A stretch of DNA of 64,000 bases, from assembly GCA_021792095.1 (NCBI GenBank), contig JAJYVH010000001.1, forward strand, positions 573,324-637,323, in the 5' to 3' direction. Positions 50,409 through 58,565 of the stretch are shown piece by piece (the first letter of the stretch is position 1; the number at the start of each line of letters is the position of its first letter). Origin of the DNA: Microcaldota archaeon. GTDB lineage: Archaea; Micrarchaeota; Micrarchaeia; Micrarchaeales; CABMGC01. The notes under the pieces are model-generated. The model did not search any database. It was not told the origin of the DNA and saw only the letters and a list, made by a program, of their open reading frames with translations. The position numbers were made by a program, and so were the translations under genes.

Positions 50409-51071
50409 TTGGATTACTCAGACACAACGGTAGTGATTCCGGTAAAGAACGAGCCTGCGGTGGGCATAGTTGCCGGGGAGGCGCTCAGGAAGCTGCCCGG
50501 CGCTGGTGTGATAATAATCCATAAGGGCGCCTTGAGGGACGCAAGGGGCGTTATAGGCAGCCCGCGGGTCAGGGTCATGCAGCAGAGGAGCGATGGCAAG
50601 GGTGCGGCGGTTCGCGAGGCGTTGCGCCGCGTAAAGACGAGCATAGTCTGCCTGATCGACGGGGATGCGACATACAGCGTCGACGACCTCAAGAAGGCGA
50701 TAGACGCGGTGCGCCAGGGCGCCGATCTTGTCCTGGGCAACCGGTTCCACAGCATAGACGACGACGTCATGCCTGCTTACGTGCAGTTCGGCAACAACAT
50801 ACTGACCGCCACGGCGAACATCCTCTACGGCATGGGCCTGCACGACTCGCAGACAGGCCTCAGGGCCATGCGCACTGACGCGATAAGGGCCCTGGAGCTC
50901 GCAGAGCGGGGCTTCGGGATAGAGGAGGAGATGAACATACTCGCCAGGAAGGCCGGGCTCAGGATAAGGGAGATACCGATAAGCTACAGCGTCCGCGTCG
51001 GGGAGTCGAAGCAATTCAAGCCGCTTGACGGCGTGCGTCTGTTACTGACAAACTTCAAGTTTCTTGGTTAG
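50409..51071 (+). CDS. Family 2 glycosyltransferase (DPM/GtrB-like)
   Basis: This is a GT-A enzyme of about 220 residues: VVIPVKNEPAVGIV, then IVCLIDGDATYSVDDL with the D-G-D metal motif, DLVLGNRF, DSQTGLRAM and GFGIEEEMNILARKAG, the pattern of polyprenyl-phosphate glycosyltransferases. There is no C-terminal membrane domain. The TTG at 50409 (LDYSDTTVVIPV) is chosen because of a TATA-like CGTATTAAAAG (50359-50369); an upstream TTG at 50346 would precede the promoter. Its end overlaps the VKOR gene. Confidence 0.85.
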   Translation: MDYSDTTVVIPVKNEPAVGIVAGEALRKLPGAGVIIIHKGALRDARGVIGSPRVRVMQQRSDGKGAAVREALRRVKTSIVCLIDGDATYSVDDLKKAIDAVRQGADLVLGNRFHSIDDDVMPAYVQFGNNILTATANILYGMGLHDSQTGLRAMRTDAIRALELAERGFGIEEEMNILARKAGLRIREIPISYSVRVGESKQFKPLDGVRLLLTNFKFLG

Positions 51072-51477
51072 GCTTCTCGCTTCCGCCCATCTCATAGGCG
51101 GAAATCAGGAAGAGCCCGATTGCCGCGATGTGGACCCCGGTGCAGTACGGGCAGATGCTGCCGAGCACGTACTCGGCATGCACCAGATACGCGACGAAGC
51201 CTATGCCTATAGTTGTCACCGCGACTAGCGCGCCCCTCTTGCGCAGGTATGCGAGCGCAATGACGAGCACGAAGAACAGTATGCCGTAGTAGCCGTTGGG
51301 TATGCCGAAGATAGTGGCGTAGCTGCTCGTAAGCACCTTGCCGCAGTCCAGCACCCCGGTGTTAGGGCACAGCACGCTGGTGTCGAAGAACGCGAGGTAT
51401 ACGGAAAGGACCAGGCCTATGGCCGCGAGCGCATACCTGGTGTAAATGAGGCGCCTGCCTAACTCCCTGTACTGCAT
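51055..51477 (-). CDS. VKOR-family thiol oxidoreductase
   Basis: This four-helix membrane protein re-oxidises disulfide-forming partners using quinone. The 140 residues contain the outer cysteine pair in LCPNTGVLDCGKV, the SSYATIFGIPNGYYG segment and the active-site CPYC in GSICPYCTGVH. It starts directly after the thioredoxin-like gene, so the two form a disulfide-bond system. Confidence 0.92.
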   Translation of the reverse strand: MQYRELGRRLIYTRYALAAIGLVLSVYLAFFDTSVLCPNTGVLDCGKVLTSSYATIFGIPNGYYGILFFVLVIALAYLRKRGALVAVTTIGIGFVAYLVHAEYVLGSICPYCTGVHIAAIGLFLISAYEMGGSEKPNQET

Positions 51478-52293
51478 TCAGCTCAACTCGGCCTGTATGT
51501 CCTTGACGTACGTCTGGCTGCACACGCTGCTGGGGGTGTTGTTGGTAAGCATGCATATCTGTGCGGTGAAGACGTCGGCTGTGCCCACTATGACCTGCGA
51601 CTGCACGCTGCTTGTGGTGTTCAGCTGTCCTGCTATCCGGCTCCAGTTCATCGAGTCGAGTATGGTGGGATCTGGGTAGCTGGAGCCCTGCTGTATGCCC
51701 TTGTTTGCGAAGTCTATGAAGGGTATACCTCCGCTCGTGTCGTACTTGCTCGCCAGCGCCTGCTCAGAGGCATCGGGCTTCTCGAGCACCTGGTAGTAGT
51801 TCGTGCTGCTGTTTATGTAGTTCGTGAACTCCTCCAAGCCAACGAACGATATGTAGCTGCTGCTGTAGCTGGAGTTGTAGAACGTGAATGTGGGCGTGTT
51901 CGCGTAAGAGTCGACAGCGCTGCTTGTCATGTAGTGCAGGCTGGAGAAGTTGCCGAACCTCATCAGCGCCACTATCAGCCCCCAGCGCTCCAGCGCGCAG
52001 TACGGGCAGTAGTCCGCGCCCACGTAAAGCACCTCGGGCTTGCCGTTGAGCGTTAGCGCCGTCCCGTTTACCTGCTGCGGCATGTACTGCTTGAGCACAA
52101 GGCCCTGGCCCACCGCATCGCTTACTGAATTGCTCACATGCAGCATGGCCATCACAGACGTGGAGACTGGCTTGTTGTCTGATGCCGACAGCGCACCGCC
52201 GCTGTTGCTGCTTGGCGCGCTGCTCGAGAAGAGCACAGCCACTACTATTATTATCACTGCGGCTATCGCGAGATACAGGTATTTCCTCTGCAA
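51478..52293 (-). CDS. DUF929-type thioredoxin-fold exported protein
   Basis: The 271 residues have an N-terminal membrane anchor ([18 protein letters not shown]) and an extracellular thioredoxin-like domain with the active site CPYC in [17 protein letters not shown] (about residues 96-99). A further Cys pair near the C-terminus ([14 protein letters not shown]) could form a structural disulfide. It is the likely partner of the VKOR encoded next, forming disulfides in exported proteins. Confidence 0.85.
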   Translation of the reverse strand: MQRKYLYLAIAAVIIIVVAVLFSSSAPSSNSGGALSASDNKPVSTSVMAMLHVSNSVSDAVGQGLVLKQYMPQQVNGTALTLNGKPEVLYVGADYCPYCALERWGLIVALMRFGNFSSLHYMTSSAVDSYANTPTFTFYNSSYSSSYISFVGLEEFTNYINSSTNYYQVLEKPDASEQALASKYDTSGGIPFIDFANKGIQQGSSYPDPTILDSMNWSRIAGQLNTTSSVQSQVIVGTADVFTAQICMLTNNTPSSVCSQTYVKDIQAELS

Positions 52294-52337
52294 GGAATCA
52301 GGAATTGCTTGGCGTGCAAAATATTTAAGCGTGCTGG

Positions 52338-52604
52338 CTACATCTCGTGCAGTACCTCCATCATGCTTACCGCTATTATGTTTGCGGCTGCCCTGAATGC
52401 GGCGGTGCCTGCCCTGCCCCTCTTCCCGTAGGCATAGCCCTCCAGTTTCCTTACGATGGTGTCCCTTTCAGAAGGCTCCTCGAAGGCGAGCTCCTGCAGT
52501 ATAGATATGCATTTCATCTCAGAGTCGGGCAGCTTCCCGAGCACATGCTCCTCGAAGCCAAGCCGCTCTAGGCCGCCGAAAGGCACCGTTTTCCCCACCA
52601 ACAC
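52338..52604 (-). CDS. Small helical protein, unknown
   Basis: The 88 residues contain [34 protein letters not shown] and a hydrophobic C-terminal helix [21 protein letters not shown]. There is no signal peptide. It lies between the Hef helicase and the disulfide genes on the same strand. The start is uncertain (TTG 52604, or GTG just after). I do not recognise it. Confidence 0.5.
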   Translation of the reverse strand: MLVGKTVPFGGLERLGFEEHVLGKLPDSEMKCISILQELAFEEPSERDTIVRKLEGYAYGKRGRAGTAAFRAAANIIAVSMMEVLHEM

Positions 52605-52663
52605 ACCCCGAGTGTATTTCTGCGTTTCCTCATATTTAAAGATATTGTTGGCACACGACAGCG

Positions 52664-54223
52664 TTATGGAATTGCGTTGCGGAAAAGCCTCGCCTGGCCT
52701 TTCGCGCGACCAGCGAGCGTCGTGTTTATGCCGTGTATCAGATAGAGCATCTTCCTCTCCCTGGCCGCGGCGACGTGCAGGTATACCTCGTCCTTGGTGT
52801 CCGCTGCCACGAGCACGTATACGTCGCCCTCCCTGAACCTGGCCGTCCTCCCCTTGCGCTGTATGTTCCTTATCTCGTTGGGTATAGGCTCGTAGAAGAG
52901 CACAAGGTCGACGCTGGGTATGTCAAGGCCCTCCTCGCCTATCGAGCTGGCCACGAGCACGCTGAACCCGCGCTTCCTGAACCGCTCTATTATCTCCTTC
53001 TGCTTCTCCTGCGTGACGCCCTCCTTCTTGCCTACGAATGGCATCGCTGATATGCCGGCGCCTCCGAGCTTGTCCACAAGCATCTTCACCGTAGACCTGT
53101 ACTGCGCGAACACGATTGCGCTCATGCCTTTGTGCTGCTCAAGGATGCCAACAGCCTGCTCTACTTTCGCGTTCTCCTCGCCCTTGGCGACAGCCGCCTT
53201 GGCCATCTCCACCGCCTGCTTGACGTTGGGGTTGGCCAGCAGATTTGCCACCGCCCTGCTCTTCTTCTCCCTCGCCTCCAGCGAGTCCATGTAGGTGACG
53301 AATGGGTAGAGGCCTTCGGTCACAAGCAGGTCGTAGGCGTGCGACACGTTGAGCAGCTTTATGTAGCTGAAGAAAGCGCCGAACCTGAAGCCCTGCGCCT
53401 CTATGCGCTTTATCTCGTCTCCAAGCCTGAGCAGCATGCCTTTGGGTATGCGTTCGAAACCCTTGGCGTGGAGCAGGCCCATCCTGCCCAGGCTCGCGAG
53501 GCTCTCCTCGCCTATGGGCCTGAGCAGTGCCGCTATTTGCTTGACAGTCTCGCTCTGCTGCACCCGGATTACGTGCATGTAGCTCGGCATCACGTACTTC
53601 TCCACGTCTGGATCTGAGGATATCCTGGCCTCTATGTGCTCTATGTTGAGCGTGCTTACCAGTGCGTTTATGCGCTCTTTCTTGCTGCCCGGGGAGGCCG
53701 TGAGCCCCACGACGATCGAGTTCCTGACTGATATTTCGTTGGCTATGTACGTGTATGCGTACTTGCCCACGGCCCTGTGGCATTCGTCGAAAACAGCGGC
53801 CCCGAAGCCGGCTAGGGAGAAGTTGCCCGACTTAAGGTCGTTAGCTATCGTCTGCGGCGTGGCTATTATCAGCTTGGCGTTCTGTTCGGCTTCGCGCCTC
53901 TGCTTCTTGCCTACGGAGCCAAGCAGCAGCGCGATCTCGCTCTCCTGCAGCCTCAGCAGCCTGGTGACGCTGGAGTAATGCTGCTCGCACAGCGGCCGCG
54001 TGGGTGCAAGGAGCAGCGCGCGCTGCCCGCGCGATACGGCGTCGGCGACTATGGCGACGCCTATCAGCGTCTTGCCCAGGCCGGTGGGAAGCACCACGAG
54101 CGTGTTGCCGTGCTTCAGTATGGACTCTATTATGTTGAACTGGTATTCGCGGAACTCCACGCCGTCAAGGTTCAGCCTCTCCGCCAGCGGCCCAAGCCTG
54201 CTCCATCGCTCGTCAACGGGCAT
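52664..54223 (-). CDS. Hef/FANCM-type superfamily 2 helicase without nuclease domain
   Basis: This helicase acts on forks and branched DNA. Motif I is PTGLGKT (46-52), motif II is DECH (146-149), and LTASPG, the helical insert (about 220-330) and the second RecA domain with SSIGEEGLDIPSVDLV and QRKGRTARF follow. Euryarchaeal Hef carries a C-terminal XPF-like nuclease plus HhH; this 519-residue protein ends shortly after motif VI. The nuclease may be encoded elsewhere. Confidence 0.88.
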   Translation of the reverse strand: MPVDERWSRLGPLAERLNLDGVEFREYQFNIIESILKHGNTLVVLPTGLGKTLIGVAIVADAVSRGQRALLLAPTRPLCEQHYSSVTRLLRLQESEIALLLGSVGKKQRREAEQNAKLIIATPQTIANDLKSGNFSLAGFGAAVFDECHRAVGKYAYTYIANEISVRNSIVVGLTASPGSKKERINALVSTLNIEHIEARISSDPDVEKYVMPSYMHVIRVQQSETVKQIAALLRPIGEESLASLGRMGLLHAKGFERIPKGMLLRLGDEIKRIEAQGFRFGAFFSYIKLLNVSHAYDLLVTEGLYPFVTYMDSLEAREKKSRAVANLLANPNVKQAVEMAKAAVAKGEENAKVEQAVGILEQHKGMSAIVFAQYRSTVKMLVDKLGGAGISAMPFVGKKEGVTQEKQKEIIERFRKRGFSVLVASSIGEEGLDIPSVDLVLFYEPIPNEIRNIQRKGRTARFREGDVYVLVAADTKDEVYLHVAAARERKMLYLIHGINTTLAGRAKGQARLFRNAIP

Positions 54224-54278
54224 CCAAACGATAGACTATGGAATCGGTTTATATTAATTGCACGCAATGGCTATGCGT

Positions 54279-54350
54279 GCCGCAGTAGCTCAATGGGAGA
54301 GCGCCGCGCTGAAGACGCGGATGTTGCTGGTTCGAATCCGGCCTGCGGCA
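54279..54350 (+). tRNA. tRNA-Phe (anticodon GAA)
   Basis: Acceptor stem GCCGCAG / CTGCGGC with discriminator A; anticodon arm CCGCG-CTGAAGA-CGCGG with GAA in place; T arm GCTGG-TTCGAAT-CCGGC. CCA is not encoded and no intron is seen. A TATA box (GTTTATATTAATTG, about 54247-54260) lies upstream, in the 55-base gap shared with the divergent helicase gene. Confidence 0.95.
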
Positions 54351-54378
54351 ATTTTCGTTTGCTAGCGTAGAGCAGTGT

Positions 54379-54393
54379 AAACACACTGTGTTT
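54379..54393. repeat. Short palindrome downstream of tRNA-Phe
   Basis: AAACACA-C-TGTGTTT has seven-base perfect arms. It lies about 30 bases after tRNA-Phe and about 110 bases before the TATA box of the next gene (GCTTAAATAG, 54488-54497). It may be a regulator site or chance. Confidence 0.35.
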
Positions 54394-54525
54394 GCTGATT
54401 TAGAGAAAATAGGGTTAAGGTATTGCGCCACGGGCCTGGATAACGTGGCGGCCGTTTGCTACTACTTTTCCCTTCATCCTAAGTGTATGCTTAAATAGAG
54501 GGAAAACACACATGTTTCGAAGGAA

Positions 54526-55974
54526 ATGCCAATTCTCTGCAAGAAGTGCGGTGCCGAGAACAAGGACGATGCCCAGTTCTGCCTGCGCTGTGGCTCCAAG
54601 CTTGCCCCAGAAGTCGAACATGAGCGGAAGCGGCCCAAGCTCAGCTTCATAGGCACGAGGAACTTCGCGATAGCCGTAGTCCTGCTCGCAATAATAGGCA
54701 TAGTCGTGGTGCTGCCCCTGTCCAGCTGGGGGGCAACCGCCAGCGGTGGCCCGAGCACTGCTAGCACAACTACAGTAGCCGTCACCACCACGATAGTGCC
54801 GCAGGGCGTGCTGCCCACCATATACAATCCTGCATACGGCGTTACGTACTATGGCAACGTACAGTATAACCAAAGCATGGCTTTGTGGGGAGATGTTGCG
54901 GCCACGGGCAACATAACTATAGACAAGGGGGTAGTCTTGACCACCAATGGCTCGTCGCTGCTCGCAGGCGGAACGTTCGCCAATCTTGGCGTCATACATA
55001 CGGGCAATACAGGTAATCATGCGGCCCTTGGCATCAAGGGCAAGAGCTATCCCAATTCCTACGGCGGTTCGGGAGGCTCTGGAGGCGGCGGGGGCGGGCA
55101 CGCCACCAACGGGTTCAGCGCCACAGCCCCGAAGCTGACCACGCTTCTGATCCAGCAGTGGTACGCCGGCGGCATGCGCAACTATCTGACGGGAGCCGGG
55201 GGCGGCGGGGGATGCCCCACCCACGCTTACTCTGGCGCAGGGGGCAACACCAAAGCGCAGGGTGGAGCCTACGTGGATTCCGGTGTTGCATGCACCGGAG
55301 TGGGCGGCACTGGAGGAGCAGGCGCCTACGGCATCTACATACAGGCTAACAGGATAATCGCAGGAACAATAAACGCAAGCGGCCTGGCCGGCACACTCGG
55401 CAATCCGGATGCGGGAGGCGGCGGGGGCGGAGGCGCCATATTGCTAGCGTACGGCGCAGGCGGTTATGTGCCGGGCGCATACAACACAGACGGAGGCAGC
55501 GCGACAGCCGACAGTGGCGCTGGCGGCAAGGGCATAGTGCTCAACTATTCATACGCGCCAGGACCCCAGCCGGTGTACCTCCACGCTACCCCGAACCAGA
55601 GCAAGAGCGTCAACACGACAGGCGGAGGCCCTGTTCCTTTCCCTAGGATAATGCCGCTGCTCTCCGCCAACCAGGGCAACGAGTCTATAACGCAATCCGG
55701 TGCCGCGGTCTGGCTGCTGCCAAACAGCATGGAGGCGAGCGTTGTGCCGATAGCTTTCATAGGATACAGGCCAGGCATAGTCGTCAACTTCACTTCGTCA
55801 TCGCAATCCGGAGCATTCGTAAACACCACAGGCCAGGAGTATGCCAACCAGTGCGTGACAGGCTACAGCGAGAGCTGCGTTGTTGCTTACATGCTCCCTC
55901 CTAAGCAGGCAAACTTCACGATAACGGCTGCCGGGGGCAACAGCACGGCCTATGCGGGCATAGAACTGCGCTGA
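54526..55974 (+). CDS. Zinc-ribbon, membrane-anchored glycine-rich surface protein
   Basis: The 482 residues begin with a cytoplasmic zinc ribbon (CKKCGAENKDDAQFCLRCG). A transmembrane helix (NFAIAVVLLAIIGIVVVLPL) and a Thr-rich linker follow, then a large outer domain with a glycine-rich, repeat-like part (about 185-335, runs such as GGSGGSGGGGGG and GAGGGGG). The C-terminal part is beta-rich with Cys. Gly-rich domains of this look occur in prokaryotic surface and PE-PGRS-like proteins. The function is unknown. The start follows a TATA box by about 30 bases, so the mRNA is leaderless. Confidence 0.7.
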   Translation: MPILCKKCGAENKDDAQFCLRCGSKLAPEVEHERKRPKLSFIGTRNFAIAVVLLAIIGIVVVLPLSSWGATASGGPSTASTTTVAVTTTIVPQGVLPTIYNPAYGVTYYGNVQYNQSMALWGDVAATGNITIDKGVVLTTNGSSLLAGGTFANLGVIHTGNTGNHAALGIKGKSYPNSYGGSGGSGGGGGGHATNGFSATAPKLTTLLIQQWYAGGMRNYLTGAGGGGGCPTHAYSGAGGNTKAQGGAYVDSGVACTGVGGTGGAGAYGIYIQANRIIAGTINASGLAGTLGNPDAGGGGGGGAILLAYGAGGYVPGAYNTDGGSATADSGAGGKGIVLNYSYAPGPQPVYLHATPNQSKSVNTTGGGPVPFPRIMPLLSANQGNESITQSGAAVWLLPNSMEASVVPIAFIGYRPGIVVNFTSSSQSGAFVNTTGQEYANQCVTGYSESCVVAYMLPPKQANFTITAAGGNSTAYAGIELR

Positions 55975-56028
55975 GAGGCAAAAGCCTAATTAATCCGCTA
56001 TAGGTAACTGAGTAACGCTGGTGCAGCT

Positions 56029-58386
56029 ATGCTCGACAAATACGACGCGAAGGAGGCCGAGCGCAGGCTCATCGAGTTCTGGGACTCGAAGAAAGTATAT
56101 GCCTTCGACGAGAAATCCAAGAACAGCGTCTATTCCATCGACACGCCCCCCGCCACAGTCAGCGGCAGCCTCCACATAGGGCACCTGATGTCATACACGC
56201 AGATGGACTTCATCGCCAGGTACAGGCGCATGCGCGGCTACAACCTCTTCTACCCGATGGGCATGGACAGCAACGGCCTGCCTACAGAGAACTTCATAGA
56301 GCAGAAGTACAACGTGACGCCGCAGAGCGCAGGCAGGGAGAAGTTCCTGGAGCTGGTGCTTAAGACAGTGGCGGATTACCAGGAGGAGTACAAGCAGGTA
56401 TGGCGCTCCATAGCGCTTTCAGTGGATTGGTCGCTGCTCTACGACACAATGGGCGATGAGGAACGCAAGACATCGCAGCTCTCTTTCATAGAGCTCTACA
56501 GATCGGGGAACGTCTACAGGAAGGAGACGCCGACGCTCTGGTGCCCCGTGCACAAGACCGCTGTTTCACAGATAGAGCTTGATGACGTGCCGGAGAAGAC
56601 CACGCTAGTATACATAAAATTCAGCGACGACATCACTATAGCCACCACCAGGCCCGAGCTGCTGCCTGCTTGCGTGGCCGTGTTCGTGAACCCCAACGAC
56701 GAGAAGCATTCAGCGCTCGCAGGCAAGGAGGTGCGGGTCCCTATCTCGAACGACACTGTTAAGGTGATAGCAGACTCGCGTGTAGACCCGAGTTTCGGCA
56801 CAGGCGTTGTGATGTGCTGCACGTTCGGGGACCAGACGGATATAGAATGGTACAAGGCCTACAACCTGGGGCTTAAGCTGGTCATGGACGATTCGGGCAC
56901 GATGACGTACGGCAGGTACGCCGGGATGAAGGCAGCGGGTGCAAGGAAGGCGATAGTGGAGGAGCTCCGCGGGGAGGGCAGGATAGTCAAGGAGGAGCAG
57001 GTGGAGCACTACGTCAAGGTGCACGAGCGCGGCAAGCACCCGATAGAGTTCATGGTGAAGAAGCAGTGGTACGTCAAGGTGCTAGACCTCAAGCAGGAAC
57101 TGCTCAGGCTCGGGAACGAGCTGGAATGGCATCCCGAATTCATGCACGTCAGGTACGATAACTGGGTAAACGGCCTGCAGTGGGACTGGTGCGTATCCAG
57201 GCAGCGCTTCTTCGGCATACCTTTCCCTGTATGGTACTGCAAGAAGTGCGGCGCCGCAAAGCTCGCAGAGCCCGACCAGCTGCCCGTGAATCCGGAGAAG
57301 GACAGGCCGATCGGCAAGTGCGACTCGTGCGGCTCTGGAGACTTTGAGCCGGAGACCGACGTGATGGATACGTGGGCCACGTCGTCGCTGACGCCCCTGA
57401 TACTCGCAAGGTGGGCCGGAGACAAGAAGTACATGCCAATGATGTACCCTATGTCGCTGAGACCCCAGAGCAACGACATAATATCCTTCTGGCTCTTCAC
57501 GACCGTAGTGAAGTGCTACCTGCACACTGGCAAGCTGCCCTGGAGCGACGCCTTCATATCCGGCTACGGCCTTGACCCGAAGGGCAGGCCCATGCACAAG
57601 TCGCTGGGCAACGTGATCGACGCAAAGGAGGCGATAGACGGGCACGGCGCAGACGCCGTGAGGTACTGGGCCGCTTCTGCGAGCCTTGGCGAGGACCTCT
57701 CCTTCCAGGAGAAGGAGCTGGTGAGCGCGCAGAGGCTCGTGAACAAGCTCTGGAACGTGGCGAAGTTCGTGGAGAAGGCAGGCGTGGAGGCAGGCGGAGG
57801 CGGCGAGCGGGCGATAGACAGGTGGATGCGCTCCAGGGCGATGCTGGCCGCGAAAGAGGCTACCGACGCGTTCGAGGCGTTCAACTACGCTGCCGCGAGG
57901 CGCAGCGCCGAGCAGCTTTTCAGGCTCTTCAGTGACGACTACCTTGAGTTCGTGAAGCACAGGGTGTACGGGGGCGACAGGTCGGCTAACGCTACGCTCT
58001 CCGGAGTGCTGCTCACTGTGCTCAAGCTGCTCGCTCCTTTCATGCCGTTCATCACCGAGGAGATATACACGAAGCTCTTCGCCGGCAGGCTGGCCAGCGA
58101 GGAGTCGGTGCACGTGTCAGCATGGCCCGGGTACGACGCGGGGAGCGTGGACGAGAGGAACCAGAAGATCGGCGACACAGCGGATCTGGTCATAGCGCAG
58201 GTCAGGCGCTGGAAGCACGACAACAGGCTCGCCCTGAACGCGGAGATCAAGGAGCTGGTGCTGAGCGAGAGCCTCGGCGAGCTGGAGGACGACATAAAGG
58301 GCGCTATGAAGATAGGCAGCGTGCGCATCGGCGAGGCAGGAACGCCGGTGGAGGGCACCGATATCAGGATGGACGTAGTGAGGTAG
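56029..58386 (+). CDS. valS: Valyl-tRNA synthetase
   Basis: This class I synthetase charges tRNA-Val. The signature HIGH is in SGSLHIGHLMSYTQMDF, followed by FYPMGMDSNGLPTENF. The CP1 editing domain follows (ATTRPELLPACVAVFV). The second signature reads GRPMHKSLGNVID, where the usual K-M-S-K-S is M-H-K-S. The anticodon-binding helical domain follows. At 785 residues it is somewhat short and lacks the C-terminal coiled coil of bacterial enzymes. ATG 56029 is well placed. Confidence 0.93.
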   Translation: MLDKYDAKEAERRLIEFWDSKKVYAFDEKSKNSVYSIDTPPATVSGSLHIGHLMSYTQMDFIARYRRMRGYNLFYPMGMDSNGLPTENFIEQKYNVTPQSAGREKFLELVLKTVADYQEEYKQVWRSIALSVDWSLLYDTMGDEERKTSQLSFIELYRSGNVYRKETPTLWCPVHKTAVSQIELDDVPEKTTLVYIKFSDDITIATTRPELLPACVAVFVNPNDEKHSALAGKEVRVPISNDTVKVIADSRVDPSFGTGVVMCCTFGDQTDIEWYKAYNLGLKLVMDDSGTMTYGRYAGMKAAGARKAIVEELRGEGRIVKEEQVEHYVKVHERGKHPIEFMVKKQWYVKVLDLKQELLRLGNELEWHPEFMHVRYDNWVNGLQWDWCVSRQRFFGIPFPVWYCKKCGAAKLAEPDQLPVNPEKDRPIGKCDSCGSGDFEPETDVMDTWATSSLTPLILARWAGDKKYMPMMYPMSLRPQSNDIISFWLFTTVVKCYLHTGKLPWSDAFISGYGLDPKGRPMHKSLGNVIDAKEAIDGHGADAVRYWAASASLGEDLSFQEKELVSAQRLVNKLWNVAKFVEKAGVEAGGGGERAIDRWMRSRAMLAAKEATDAFEAFNYAAARRSAEQLFRLFSDDYLEFVKHRVYGGDRSANATLSGVLLTVLKLLAPFMPFITEEIYTKLFAGRLASEESVHVSAWPGYDAGSVDERNQKIGDTADLVIAQVRRWKHDNRLALNAEIKELVLSESLGELEDDIKGAMKIGSVRIGEAGTPVEGTDIRMDVVR

Positions 58387-58419
58387 GCGGACTACGTCGC
58401 GTCACGACTCGCAGACATA

Positions 58420-58535
58420 CTTATATATACGGGCAGCCGCATAACGCATTATCGCAGGAGCAATCTCACCGGGGTGGGAGAAAGGCCAAAGGCCAGGAGG
58501 GCTGTGAGGCATCCCGACTGGCCTTTCGATTTTGG
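58420..58535 (+). ncRNA. Candidate structured RNA or bidirectional terminator after valS
   Basis: A TATA-like ACTTATATATAC (58419-58430) is followed by about 80 bases with strong structure: a small CTCACC/GGTGGGAG hairpin, then a nine-base perfect stem AAAGGCCAG (58488-58496) / CTGGCCTTT (58518-58526). Inside it lie tandem G-A pairs (GA opposite GA) and GGG/CCC closing an 11-base loop, followed by TTTCGATTTT. No ORF fits. It may be a small RNA that binds L7Ae, or the stem could end transcription from both sides. Confidence 0.4.
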
Positions 58536-58565
58536 TGCGCAGCGCAAGCCTTGCTACGTGCCTGA

